The notes beneath the pieces were generated by a model, which was not told where the DNA came from, did not search any database, and worked only from the letters and a program-made list of their open reading frames with translations. A DNA stretch of 64,000 nucleotides from Rathayibacter sp. VKM Ac-2856 (GTDB lineage Bacteria; Actinomycetota; Actinomycetes; Actinomycetales; Microbacteriaceae): the NCBI RefSeq assembly GCF_013205055.1, contig NZ_JABMLF010000001.1, forward strand, positions 124,001-188,000. The letters run 5' to 3'. The first letter of the stretch is position 1. Each line of letters begins with the position of its first letter. The translations under genes and the position numbers were made by a program. Positions 1 through 7,793 of this stretch are shown here, one piece after another.

Positions 1-238
1 CAACGAGTCGTTCCTGCTCAGCTGGCGCGACGACCACAGCATGGGCGACGGCCGCAGCGCGATCTGGCTGCACCCCTCCCACGCCCTGCGCTACAAGTAC
101 TTCGGCGGGCGGATGCCCCGCATCAACCCCACGTGGATCGGCGCGCTGACCGATCTCGCCAACTCCGCCGGCGGCCTCTACGTGTCGGCCGAGCCCGCGG
201 AGTCCGTCCGTCCGTCCGCGCACGGGGAGCACCTGTGA
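1..238 (+). CDS. DUF7882 family small protein, copy 1 (5' end outside window)
   Basis: The 78 visible codons begin at base 2 and match residues 33-110 of the complete paralog at 40996-41328, so about 32 N-terminal residues lie outside the window. The segment SWRDDHSMGDGRSAIWLHP is identical in both copies and followed by a shared YKYFGGRMPRINPTWIG stretch. Proteins of this kind are common in Microbacteriaceae, sometimes carrying a misleading DNA ligase label. They are far too small for a ligase and show no nucleotidyl-transferase lysine motif. Function is unknown. The stop overlaps the GTG start of the next gene by 4 bases, so the two are translationally coupled. The base offset to copy 2 is constant at 41090, with no indel. 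Confidence 0.85.
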   Translation, partial: NESFLLSWRDDHSMGDGRSAIWLHPSHALRYKYFGGRMPRINPTWIGALTDLANSAGGLYVSAEPAESVRPSAHGEHL

Positions 239-474
239 AGCGCATCGACCTGATCTACAACGGCGTCGTGCACACCGTCAGCAATCGCACCCTCGAGGAG
301 TTCCAGGCCGAGGTCGACGCTGCTCTCGCCGCCCCGACGCCGCAGTGGCTGACCGTCAACTACGGCGAGGGACGGGCGAACACCGCCCGGATCCTGATCA
401 CCCCGCACGCGGCGCTCACGATCATCACGAACGACTTCGACGCCGAGAACCGCGCCGACGGCGACGCCGGCTGA
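235..474 (+). CDS. Small conserved protein coupled to DUF7882, copy 1 (79 aa)
   Basis: The GTG start lies inside the stop of the DUF7882 gene (GTGA overlap), and the arrangement is identical at 41325. The two 79-residue copies share 58 identical residues by my count. The best-conserved parts are TVSNRT, EEFQAEVDAALAAP, PQWLTVN, GEGRAN and TIITNDFD. No signal peptide or membrane segment is visible, so it is probably cytoplasmic. The pattern suggests a small alpha/beta fold, but I recognise no family with a known function. Strict co-occurrence with DUF7882 suggests the two products act together, which is inference. Confidence 0.8.
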   Translation: MKRIDLIYNGVVHTVSNRTLEEFQAEVDAALAAPTPQWLTVNYGEGRANTARILITPHAALTIITNDFDAENRADGDAG

Positions 475-513
475 CCGTCGGATCCCTCCGGCTGTCATGA
501 CCGGCGGGCGCCG

Positions 514-882
514 TCACTCCTCGGAGTGGCTCGTCACAGCGGGCTCGATGTCGAGCCAGGTGTAGTCGACGTCCCGGTCGTCGATGATCCGGGGATCCGC
601 GTCCGACGGCGCCACGAGTGGGGAGCGCAGGGCCTCGAGGCGCTGCCGGAGGTCCTCCTCCGTCGTGGCCGCCGAGGAGCCCGCGGGGCCCCGCACGGCG
701 AGGGGCACGCCCGCGCCGAGCGTCACGAGCACGTGGGCCTGCTCGGCAGGCGAGGCGTGGTCCACCAGGGTCACGGTATCGACCCGGCCCTGCCGGGCGA
801 GGGCGCTGGAGTAGTCGATCACGGCGGTGGCGGTCGCGTCCTCGACGAGGGCGGCGGTTCCGGCGTAGAAGAAGGTGTTCAT
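514..882 (-). CDS. Conserved hypothetical protein, third member of DUF7882 module, copy 1 (122 aa)
   Basis: This gene is convergent with the DUF7882 pair. I chose the ATG at 882 because the product (MNTFFYAGTAALVEDATA) then aligns with the start of its paralog at 41683-42066 (MRKLHYSSGHLLVGDLTC). Shared features are an aromatic residue at position 6, a helix with DYSSALARQG against RYARALADVG, and a central AHVLVTLG against AHLLIGPA strand. Identity is low, much lower than for the two upstream genes. The C-terminal half is acidic. No membrane segment or catalytic motif is apparent. The same order and orientation in both copies suggests a functional link to DUF7882. Confidence 0.7.
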   Translation of the reverse strand: MNTFFYAGTAALVEDATATAVIDYSSALARQGRVDTVTLVDHASPAEQAHVLVTLGAGVPLAVRGPAGSSAATTEEDLRQRLEALRSPLVAPSDADPRIIDDRDVDYTWLDIEPAVTSHSEE

Positions 883-1055
883 CAGATCCTCTGGTCCGAG
901 CACGAGAAGTGTTCCGACACCAGGGACCGGGATGCGGTGGAGTGAACGCTACGTCGTGCCCGGTCGCGAATCGAGGGGGTTGCGCAGAATCGGATCGAGG
1001 ACTCGCTCGACGGCCATGACGGCGCGAGAGCGGCGCGGGCCGATCGGACCGGGTG

Positions 1056-1766
1056 TCAGAGGCCGGTCGTGGTGGTGACGATGCGGTGCGCGACGTCATG
1101 CAGGCGCGTGCTGTTCGAGCGGGCGTGCGTGCGGATGAGGGCGAAGGCGCGGTCGATGCTGACGCCGTTGCGCTCGGCGATGACGCCCTTGGCCTGCTCG
1201 ATCAGCACGCGCGAGTCGAGGGCGTGCCGCAGCTGCGCGGCGAGGTCGTTCTGCTGCTGCAGGTTCTCGCTGTGCACGAGCGCGAGGGCCGCGACGTCGG
1301 TGAACGCCTGGAGGAGGGCGATCTCCCCGGCGCTGAGCGATCCGCTGCCCTCGCAGAAGACGTTCAGGGCGCCGAGCGTGCGGCTGCCCAGGCGGAGCGG
1401 GGTGGCGTGCGCGGAGCGGAAGCCCCGCTCCAGGGCGACCCGGGTGAAGTCCGGCCACCGGTCGGTGTCGGCGAGGTCCGGGAGATCGACGGGCTCGCCG
1501 GTGTGGAAGGACTCCAGGCACGGTCCCTCGCGCGTCCCCAGCTGATCCTCCTCGACGTCGGACGCCCGCTCGCTCGTGGACGCCAGCACGTGCAGCGTCC
1601 CGGTCTCGTCGGCGAGGACGATGCCGGCGTCGACGGCGGAGGTGAACCGCGTCGCGGCCTGGACGAGGACGTCCATCGTGTCGATGACGTCGTGATCGGG
1701 CTCGAGCGATCGCGCGAGAGAGACGAACACCTCGGCGAGACGCACCTCGCGATCGGAACCGGCCAT
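1056..1766 (-). CDS. GAF and ANTAR domain transcription antitermination regulator
   Basis: The N-terminal ~160 residues form a GAF-type sensor domain, with VDAGIVLADETG and GALNVFCEGSG typical of the fold. The last ~65 residues are an ANTAR RNA-binding domain (ALDSRVLIEQAKGVIAE, then a second helix with AFALIRTHARSNS). ANTAR proteins bind paired hairpins in nascent RNA and prevent termination. In actinobacteria, GAF-ANTAR proteins of about 236 residues are common orphan regulators. The gene stands alone, 9 bases after the MFS gene end on the same strand. The target RNA is not evident in this window. Confidence 0.9.
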   Translation of the reverse strand: MAGSDREVRLAEVFVSLARSLEPDHDVIDTMDVLVQAATRFTSAVDAGIVLADETGTLHVLASTSERASDVEEDQLGTREGPCLESFHTGEPVDLPDLADTDRWPDFTRVALERGFRSAHATPLRLGSRTLGALNVFCEGSGSLSAGEIALLQAFTDVAALALVHSENLQQQNDLAAQLRHALDSRVLIEQAKGVIAERNGVSIDRAFALIRTHARSNSTRLHDVAHRIVTTTTGL

Positions 1767-1775
1767 GCATCGACC

Positions 1776-3002
1776 CTACGCGGCGCCCCCACCCGCGCGG
1801 GTGCGCGGCCGTGCCAACTGTTCGTCCTGCGGACAGGAGCGCGTGGCGGTCGCCGCCGTCGGGGCGACCCTCCGCCCGCGGCGGGCGGCTCCGGCGGCGA
1901 GCGTGGCGACCGCCGCGACGGTGAAGGCGATCATCGCGCCGGGTCCGTCGAGCAGCGCGCCGATCGCGATCGCGCCCACGGCCTGCCCGGCGATGAGCAC
2001 GACGAAGAGCAGCGCCGTGCCGGTCGCCGCGCGCTCGGGGTCGAGGGAGGCCGTCCACGCGATGAGGGCTCCGGTGCCGGCCGTGTAGCCCCAGCCGAAG
2101 AGGAGGCAGGCCACGAGGGCGAGCGGAGTGCCGGCGGCGAGGGCCAGGCCGAGGGTCCCGGCGGCGGCGGTCGCCGTGGTGATCGTCCAGGCGGTGCGCG
2201 GCGACAGGGTGCTGGTCCAGCGGGCGGTGGCGATCGCGGCGGTGCCGCCGACGCCGAGGACGACCCAGGCGACGACCGATCCCGCGGTGCTGCTCCCCTC
2301 GTCGACGAGCAGCGTCCTGCCGTAGTTCCAGACCCCGGCGGATCCCGCCCCGAGCAGCGCCGCCGCGAGGATCAGACCCCGGTGGGCGCGCAGCCAGGCG
2401 GTCGAGAGGGCGGCGGGAGTCTCGCGGCGAGCAGCCGTGCCGTCGAGGGCGGTGACCGCGAGGGCGGTGGCGACCGCGGCGATCGCGGCGACGACCCAGA
2501 CCGCGCGCCAGTCCGGCAGCAGCGTCAGCGCGAGGGCGCCGGCGCCGATCAGGCCGGGCCCGGTCCCCGAGTTCGCGATGGTCTGCGCCCGGCTCTGCAG
2601 CCCGGGGCGGACGCCCCTCCGGAGCACGTCGACCAGAGCCGGGGACGCCAGGCCGGCGCCGATCGAGCTGACGACGGCGGCGATCGCGAACGGCGCGAAC
2701 TCGTGGCTGAGCGCCATCCCGAGCGAGCCCGCGCCGGCGGTCGCGCCGGCGGCCAGGACGAGGAGCCGCGCCGCGCGGGAGGCGAGGACGAAGCCCGCGA
2801 CCGCGCCGAGGCAGTAGGCGACGGAGGCCCCGGCCGAGACCGCGCCCGCCGTGGCCGCGTCGAAGCCGAGCTCGGCGCGCATCTCGGGGAGCAGCAGACC
2901 GTAGGCGAAGCGCACGAGACCGTAGGCGGCGGCGATGAGCCCGGTCGCGGCGACGATCAGCGGAACGGGCGAGGAGACCGCTAACGAAAACGACCGTTTC
3001 AT
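1776..3002 (-). CDS. MFS transporter, CynX/NimT-like
   Basis: The 408-residue product has about twelve hydrophobic segments and an N-terminal LVRFAYGLLLPEMRAELG motif of small-solute MFS exporters. It lies back to back with a TetR gene with only 22 bases between starts, so the regulator probably controls it. The assigned ATG is followed by codons that include TTA, rare in this genome, and an AAACG-AC-CGTTT palindrome lies within these first codons. The true start may therefore be internal, though no obvious downstream ATG or GTG precedes the first membrane helix. Substrate is unknown. Confidence 0.85.
   Translation of the reverse strand: MKRSFSLAVSSPVPLIVAATGLIAAAYGLVRFAYGLLLPEMRAELGFDAATAGAVSAGASVAYCLGAVAGFVLASRAARLLVLAAGATAGAGSLGMALSHEFAPFAIAAVVSSIGAGLASPALVDVLRRGVRPGLQSRAQTIANSGTGPGLIGAGALALTLLPDWRAVWVVAAIAAVATALAVTALDGTAARRETPAALSTAWLRAHRGLILAAALLGAGSAGVWNYGRTLLVDEGSSTAGSVVAWVVLGVGGTAAIATARWTSTLSPRTAWTITTATAAAGTLGLALAAGTPLALVACLLFGWGYTAGTGALIAWTASLDPERAATGTALLFVVLIAGQAVGAIAIGALLDGPGAMIAFTVAAVATLAAGAARRGRRVAPTAATATRSCPQDEQLARPRTRAGGGAA
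2988..2999. promoter_or_regulatory. Candidate TetR operator between MFS and TetR starts
   Basis: AAACG and CGTTT form perfect 5-base arms around AC. The site lies 26 bases before the TetR start and overlaps the first codons assigned to the MFS gene. Short palindromes in a divergent TetR/exporter gap are the usual autoregulatory operator. Which bases the protein contacts is inference. Confidence 0.5.
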
Positions 3003-3024
3003 ATTGCGAGTCTAAGCTGGAGTC

Positions 3025-3618
3025 ATGGCGACGTCACCTCCGACCGGCTCGATCAGGCCCCGCACCGAGGCCAAGCTGCTCGATGCGGCCGAGGAGCTCT
3101 TCTTCTCCCGCGGCATCGCGGCGACGCCGATCGACGCGGTGCTGGCCCTGGCGGGCGTCTCGGCCGCCACCCTCTACCGCGGCTACTCCAGCAAGGAGGC
3201 GCTGGTCGCCGCCGCCCTCGCCCGCCGGCACGCAGCGTGGCTCGAGACCTGGGAGGGCGCGATCGCGGACGCGGGCTCGGACCGGGAGCGCCTGCTCGCC
3301 GTGCTCCCCGCGCTCGAGCGCTTCCGGGCCCGGCCGCACGGAGCCCGCTGGTGCGCGTTCCTCGCGTCCTCCGCGGAGTACCTCGACCCTCCTGCGGAGC
3401 TCGCCGAGGCGGTCCGCGCCGATACCCGCTCGCTGCGCGACCGGCTGACCGAGCTCGCCGAGCCGCTCGTGGGGGAGGAGGCGCCGCGACTCGCGGAGGA
3501 GCTCCTCCTCGTCGTGACCGGCGATCTCGCCATGCGCCTGCGCGGCGAGCCGCTCACCGGATCGAGCGCGGCCGAGCGCGTCGCGGACGCCGTGGTGAGC
3601 GCCCACCTGCGCACCTGA
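3025..3618 (+). CDS. TetR/AcrR family transcriptional regulator
   Basis: This 197-residue protein has a typical N-terminal helix-turn-helix: LLDAAEELFFSRGIAATPIDAV, then AGVSAATLYRGYSSKEAL as the recognition region. The C-terminal ~130 residues form the variable ligand-binding part. It is divergent from the MFS exporter at 1776-3002 and probably represses it until an inducer, possibly a toxic small molecule, is bound. An AAACG-AC-CGTTT palindrome lies just upstream. Confidence 0.9.
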   Translation: MATSPPTGSIRPRTEAKLLDAAEELFFSRGIAATPIDAVLALAGVSAATLYRGYSSKEALVAAALARRHAAWLETWEGAIADAGSDRERLLAVLPALERFRARPHGARWCAFLASSAEYLDPPAELAEAVRADTRSLRDRLTELAEPLVGEEAPRLAEELLLVVTGDLAMRLRGEPLTGSSAAERVADAVVSAHLRT

Positions 3619-3681
3619 GGCGTCCGCGCGGGGCGAGACGCGCCGGAGTGCTCCACTCCCGGCCGACCGCGTCCCGGAGTG

Positions 3682-5055
3682 TCAGCGCGGCTCGCCCACC
3701 CGGTACGCGGAGCCCGGGTGCCCGGCGGGCAGCGTCGGCACCTCGCGCCCGAGGATCCGCTCGCGCATCGACCCGGAGCGGGGCGTCTCGGGCAGCATGC
3801 CGCGCTCGCGCAGCAGCGGCATCACCTGCTCGGCGAAGTCCCGGTACGTCTCCCACGAGCCGTAGGTGTACTCGATCAGGAAGCCGTCGACGTCCGTCCG
3901 ATCGACGATCTCCTGCAGCCGGTCGGCGACGGACTCCGCGGTCCCGGTGACCCGCATGCCGCCGATCGAGGACGTGATGACGTCGAGGATCTCGGCGACG
4001 GTCGGGCTGTACTCGGGCTGCTGGAACATCGCCAGCATCGTCTGCCCGACCTCGGTCGTCACGTCGGCCAGGGTCGCGTCGAGCGGGAACGACATCAGGT
4101 CGACGCCGCTCCACCCCATGAACAGCGCGGCGGCGGCCTCGCGCGAGGGGGTCGCGTCGAGCTCGGCCCGCAGGCGCGCGGCCTCCTCCTCCGTCTCCCC
4201 GACGATGATCGAGACGGAGGGGAGGACCGTGATGTGCCGGGGGTCGCGGCCGTTCGCCTCGGCCCGCGCCCGCAGGTCGGCGACGGTGGCGGCGGCCTTG
4301 TCGAGGTCGCGGTCCTGGATGAAGACGCACTCGCCGTAGCGCCCGGCGAAGGCGCGGCCGGCGGAGGAGGTGCCCGCCTGCAGCAGCAGCGGGGTGCGCT
4401 GCACCGACGGGATCGCCGGGAAGTAGCCGTCGTAGCGGAAGTACTCGCCCTCGTGCCGGATGCGGTGCACCTTGGCCGGATCGGCGTAGGTCCGGGTGGC
4501 CTTGTCGTAGACCACCGCCTCGTCCTCCCACGCGCCCTCCCAGAGCTTCAGGCACAGCTCGACGAACTCGGTCGCGCGGCGGTAGCGCTCGTCGTGCGGG
4601 GTGACGCCGTCGAGCCCCAGCAGCCGGGTGAGGGCGACCTGGTTGTCGGAGGTGACGATGTTCCAGGCGATGCGGCCCCGGGTCAGGTGGTCGAGCGTGG
4701 TGAAGGTGCGGGCGTTGAGGTAGGGCTGCTGCGCGGTGGTGGAGGCGGTGACGACGAAGCCGAGGCGGTCGACCGTCGCCGCGAGGCCGCTGACGAGGGC
4801 GAGCGGGTCGTGCACGGGGACCTGCACGGCCTCGCGGATCACCACCTCCGGCACATCGTCGCCGCTCATCGGGTAGCCCAGCGCCTCGGCGAGGAAGAGG
4901 AAGTCGAAGCCGGCGTCCTCGAGCTTCCGGGCGAGGTCCTGCCAGTACTCGAGCGTGGCGAAGTCGCGGGTGTCGCCGCGAGGGTGGTGCCAGGCGTTGC
5001 TGATGAAGTTCGGCGTGAACTCCTCGAACGCGCCGAGGAAGATCTGCTTGGTCAC
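3682..5055 (-). CDS. LLM-class flavin-dependent monooxygenase, NtaA/SnaA/DszA type
   Basis: The 457-residue length fits the NtaA/SnaA/DszA/SoxA branch of bacterial luciferase-like FMNH2-dependent monooxygenases, which oxidise sulfur compounds, chelators or other xenobiotics using a partner flavin reductase. Family features include DAGFDFLFLAEALGYP, TASTTAQQPYLNARTFTTLD, the GRIAWNIVTS motif and LLLQAGTSSAGRAFAGRY. No reductase gene is adjacent. It is divergent from an XRE-cupin regulator, and two operator-like palindromes lie between them. The natural substrate cannot be named. Confidence 0.92.
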   Translation of the reverse strand: MTKQIFLGAFEEFTPNFISNAWHHPRGDTRDFATLEYWQDLARKLEDAGFDFLFLAEALGYPMSGDDVPEVVIREAVQVPVHDPLALVSGLAATVDRLGFVVTASTTAQQPYLNARTFTTLDHLTRGRIAWNIVTSDNQVALTRLLGLDGVTPHDERYRRATEFVELCLKLWEGAWEDEAVVYDKATRTYADPAKVHRIRHEGEYFRYDGYFPAIPSVQRTPLLLQAGTSSAGRAFAGRYGECVFIQDRDLDKAAATVADLRARAEANGRDPRHITVLPSVSIIVGETEEEAARLRAELDATPSREAAAALFMGWSGVDLMSFPLDATLADVTTEVGQTMLAMFQQPEYSPTVAEILDVITSSIGGMRVTGTAESVADRLQEIVDRTDVDGFLIEYTYGSWETYRDFAEQVMPLLRERGMLPETPRSGSMRERILGREVPTLPAGHPGSAYRVGEPR

Positions 5056-5100
5056 GGTGCTGCCCTTCGACGGTGATCGGATGCTCCCGATCGGAGGGCT

Positions 5101-5145
5101 GATAACCTGGCGTTATCAACGTCGTGATGATAACCAGGAGTAATC
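5101..5145. promoter_or_regulatory. Twin operator GATAAC-N5-GTTATC
   Basis: The first site at 5101-5117 is a perfect palindrome, GATAAC-CTGGC-GTTATC. The second at 5129-5145 has one base changed (GATAAC-CAGGA-GTAATC). Their centres are 28 bases apart, in the 121-base gap between the divergent monooxygenase and XRE-cupin genes. They are probably the binding sites of the XRE-cupin protein. Confidence 0.75.
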
Positions 5146-5176
5146 GCACGCCGCAAGAGCACCACCCGGAGGACCG

Positions 5177-5779
5177 ATGAGCGACGACGCCGCGGAGGCA
5201 CCCGCCCTCGCCTCCGAGATCGGCGCGCTCGTGCGCGCCCTGCGCACCATGCGCGGACTCTCCATGCGCGCGCTCGCGGCCGAGGCCGGGGTCTCGCAGC
5301 CCTTCCTCTCGAAACTCGAGAACGGCCTGCTGCTGCCGAGCCTCTCGACCCTCTACGCGCTGGCCGCGGCGTTCGACGTGCCGCCCGCCGAGCTGGTGCC
5401 GGCGATCGCCTCCTCCGACGACACGACGCCGGAGGCGCACCTGCGCGCGAGCAACGCGCCGCACGCCCCGCGCGCGCGGCTGGTCGCGGGCGGTCCGGGC
5501 CGCCGGATGGAGGCCTACCTCTTCACCGCGCAGCCGGGCGAGTCCGACGACGTCGACTTCACGCACCCCGGCGAGGAGTTCGTCTTCGTCACCGAGGGCA
5601 CCGCCGTGCTGACCTACGCCGATGGCGCGTCCCACGCGGTGTCCGCCGGCGGATCGATCACCATCGAGACGACCCGACCGCACCGCTGGTCGGTCCCGGC
5701 GGACGCCGAGGGCCCGGCGCGCTACCTGCTCGTGACCCACCCCCTCGGCTCCGCTGCGGACAGCGAGCCGCGGGCCTGA
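5177..5779 (+). CDS. XRE family regulator with C-terminal cupin sensor domain
   Basis: Residues ~12-66 form a Cro/CI helix-turn-helix (LVRALRTMRGLSMRALAAEA, GVSQPFLSKLENG). The C-terminal ~75 residues form a cupin barrel (HPGEEFVFVTEGTAVLTYADG and RPHRWSVPADAEGPARYLL). Proteins of this length and architecture sense small molecules through the cupin. The divergent LLM monooxygenase is its likely target, through the two GATAAC palindromes in between. The ligand is unknown and may be the monooxygenase substrate. Confidence 0.92.
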   Translation: MSDDAAEAPALASEIGALVRALRTMRGLSMRALAAEAGVSQPFLSKLENGLLLPSLSTLYALAAAFDVPPAELVPAIASSDDTTPEAHLRASNAPHAPRARLVAGGPGRRMEAYLFTAQPGESDDVDFTHPGEEFVFVTEGTAVLTYADGASHAVSAGGSITIETTRPHRWSVPADAEGPARYLLVTHPLGSAADSEPRA

Positions 5780-5797
5780 CGGGGTGGCCGGGATCGT

Positions 5798-7102
5798 CTA
5801 CCGGGGGTCGGACGCCCCGCGCTCCATCTGCCGCCAGGTGCCGCCGGTGAGCGGGCTGAGGGTGATCAGCGCGTAGAGGACGGCGATCGCGCCGAACGCG
5901 ACGGCCAGCCCGACGGTGTCCGCGGCGACGCCGCCGAGCAGGGCTCCGAGCGGCACGCCCGCCCAGGCGCCGGCGTTGACGAGCCCGAAGACCCGGCCGC
6001 GCAGGTGCTCGGGGATCCGCTCGAGCTGGACGGCGCCGAGGATCGGGTTGATCGACCCCGCGGCCAGCCCCGACAGGGCGAACGCGGCGACGAGGAGCGG
6101 CAGAGGTGCGCCGAGCGCGAGGGCGGCGCTGGAGGGAGCGCCGGCGAGTGCGAAGCAGGTCGAGAACGTCACCCGGCGGGGCAGGCGGTGCGCGACGGCG
6201 CCGAAGGCGACGTTCCCGATCAGCGCGGAGCCGCCGAGCACCGCGACGAGCAGGCCGAGGGCGGCGGCACCGCCGAGCCGGTCGTCCGCGTAGAGGGGGA
6301 GCAGGGTCGAGCTGCGCGCCGCGTCGAGCAGGTTGGTGACGAGGACGAGGGCGATGACGGCCCGGAGGAGCCGGTCGCGGACCAGGAACCGGACGCCGTC
6401 GGCCAGGTCCGCCCAGTAGGAGGCGCGGGTCGGCGCGCGATCCCCGGCGCTCCCTCGATCCCCGGCATCCACTCCCTCCTCGATGCCCGGCGCGGGAGGA
6501 ACGACGACGAGGGCCCGGGTGAGGAGTGCCGAGAGGGCGAACGCCCCAGCGTTGACGTACAGGGACGCGACCGGACCGAGGAGAGCGACGAGGAGACCCG
6601 CCGCGGAGGCGCCGAGGAGTCGCGCGAGGCGCTCGGAGCCGTCCAGCAGTCCGACGCTCTGCTCGAGGCGGACCCCCGCTCGGGCGCTCAGGCGGGGGAG
6701 CAGCACGCGCCGCGCGGTCTGCCCCGGGGTGTCGAGCAGGCCGCCGGCGAACACCAGCAGGAGCAGCGCCCAGAACGGCAGACCCACCGTCTGAGCCGCG
6801 ACGGGGATCGCGAGGACGGTCACCCCGCTCGCGAGGTCGGCGACGATCGCCGCTCGTCGAGGACCGACGCGATCGACGACGACCCCGCCGAGGGTGCCGC
6901 CGAGGACGATCGGGGCCGTCGCGAAGAACGCGGCCAGCCCGACGTCGGTGCCGGATCCGCCGGTGCCGAGGACGTAGAAGGGGATCGCGAAGGCGGTGAC
7001 GACGTTGCCCGTCTGCGACACCGCGTGGGCGGTCAAAAGTGCGGCGAGCGAACCGAGGGCCCGTCGATCCGGGCGTTCGGCGGGTGCGGCGGGGCCTGTC
7101 AC
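5798..7102 (-). CDS. MFS transporter, probable drug exporter
   Basis: I chose the GTG at 7102, 10 bases after the stop of the ArsR-like gene. A longer open frame would run into that gene and adds an implausible Arg/Pro-rich leader. The 434-residue product has twelve likely membrane helices and the MFS motif A region VVVDRVGPRRAAIVADL after helix 2, resembling MFS_3 or enterobactin-exporter-like proteins. It is the second gene of an operon with an ArsR-type regulator, which suggests inducible export of a compound the regulator senses. Confidence 0.85.
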   Translation of the reverse strand: MTGPAAPAERPDRRALGSLAALLTAHAVSQTGNVVTAFAIPFYVLGTGGSGTDVGLAAFFATAPIVLGGTLGGVVVDRVGPRRAAIVADLASGVTVLAIPVAAQTVGLPFWALLLLVFAGGLLDTPGQTARRVLLPRLSARAGVRLEQSVGLLDGSERLARLLGASAAGLLVALLGPVASLYVNAGAFALSALLTRALVVVPPAPGIEEGVDAGDRGSAGDRAPTRASYWADLADGVRFLVRDRLLRAVIALVLVTNLLDAARSSTLLPLYADDRLGGAAALGLLVAVLGGSALIGNVAFGAVAHRLPRRVTFSTCFALAGAPSSAALALGAPLPLLVAAFALSGLAAGSINPILGAVQLERIPEHLRGRVFGLVNAGAWAGVPLGALLGGVAADTVGLAVAFGAIAVLYALITLSPLTGGTWRQMERGASDPR

Positions 7103-7112
7103 GGCGCAGGGC

Positions 7113-7700
7113 CTAGGGCCGCCGGTACGCCTGGTAGACGACCACCACCGGCTGGGCTCCGTCGGCGGAGTCCGGATCGTGCGCGGCACTCGCCTCCAGC
7201 CATCGGGCGGTGAGGGCCTCGAACTCGGAGGCCATCCGGGCGAGCTCGTCGACGGTGAGCCGGAGGCTGCGGTCGCTGCTCGCTCCGGCGGCGACCCAGT
7301 CGCGCGGCAGCGCCGGCGTCGCGTCGATGTACTCCGAGTACCGGGCGGCGTACACCTGCGCGATCGACTTCTGCAGTGCGGCCGAGGCCTCGAGGGTGTC
7401 GGGGTCCTCGAGCAGCTCGGCCGGCTCCCAGCTCGTCACCGCGGCCTCCGCCCGCCACCACCGCTGCCGCCGGTCGGTGCCCTGCCCCTCCGCGGGCCCG
7501 ATCAGCCCGATCGACGCGAGCTTCGCGAGGTGGTAGCTCACCGTGCCCGGCGCCTCGCCGACCACAGCGCCCAGGAGGGCGGCGGTCTGCGGTCCCCGCT
7601 CGCGCAGCAGGCCGAGCAGGCGGAGGCGGGTGGGGTGCGCGAGGACCCGCATCGACGCGGCCGTGACGAGGGTCGAGCGAGAGGAGTCCACAGGAGGCAT
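7113..7700 (-). CDS. ArsR-like winged-helix transcriptional regulator
   Basis: The start is taken as the ATG at 7700 (MPPVDSSRSTLV), preceded by a purine-rich GAGG site on the coding strand. The winged helix is clear: LAHPTRLRLLGLLRERG, then VGEAPGTVSYHLAKLASIG. The remaining ~110 residues form a helical C-terminal domain with SWEPAELLEDP, as in the HTH_20 group that accompanies MFS exporters. It heads a two-gene operon with the exporter at 5798-7102. A large palindrome just upstream is the probable operator. Confidence 0.88.
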   Translation of the reverse strand: MPPVDSSRSTLVTAASMRVLAHPTRLRLLGLLRERGPQTAALLGAVVGEAPGTVSYHLAKLASIGLIGPAEGQGTDRRQRWWRAEAAVTSWEPAELLEDPDTLEASAALQKSIAQVYAARYSEYIDATPALPRDWVAAGASSDRSLRLTVDELARMASEFEALTARWLEASAAHDPDSADGAQPVVVVYQAYRRP

Positions 7701-7717
7701 GGCCTCACGGTAGAAGA

Positions 7718-7745
7718 ACAACGACTATTGCGCAATGACTGTTGT
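7718..7745. promoter_or_regulatory. Palindromic operator upstream of the ArsR-like gene
   Basis: ATTGCGCAAT at 7727-7736 is a perfect palindrome. Outer arms ACAAC (7718-7722) and GTTGT (7741-7745) share the same centre, giving a 28-base nested dyad. Two 11-base half-repeats (AACGACTATTG and AATGACTGTTG) are also visible. It starts 18 bases upstream of the assigned ATG and is the likely autoregulatory site. Confidence 0.7.
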
Positions 7746-7793
7746 GCTTTACTGCCGCCAGCGGCCCGGTCGGCGGAGCGGGTGACCGCCGGG

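Noticed and set aside
1-238. ATP-dependent DNA ligase label for DUF7882 proteins
   Set aside because: At 110 residues there is no space for a nucleotidyl-transferase domain and no KxDG motif is present.
1053-2984. Very long open frame on the plus strand opposite the GAF-ANTAR and MFS genes
   Set aside because: Its Arg/Gly/Asp-rich composition without any family resemblance is the usual antisense shadow in GC-rich DNA. Similar shadows opposite the LLM monooxygenase, TrkH and amidase genes were dropped for the same reason.
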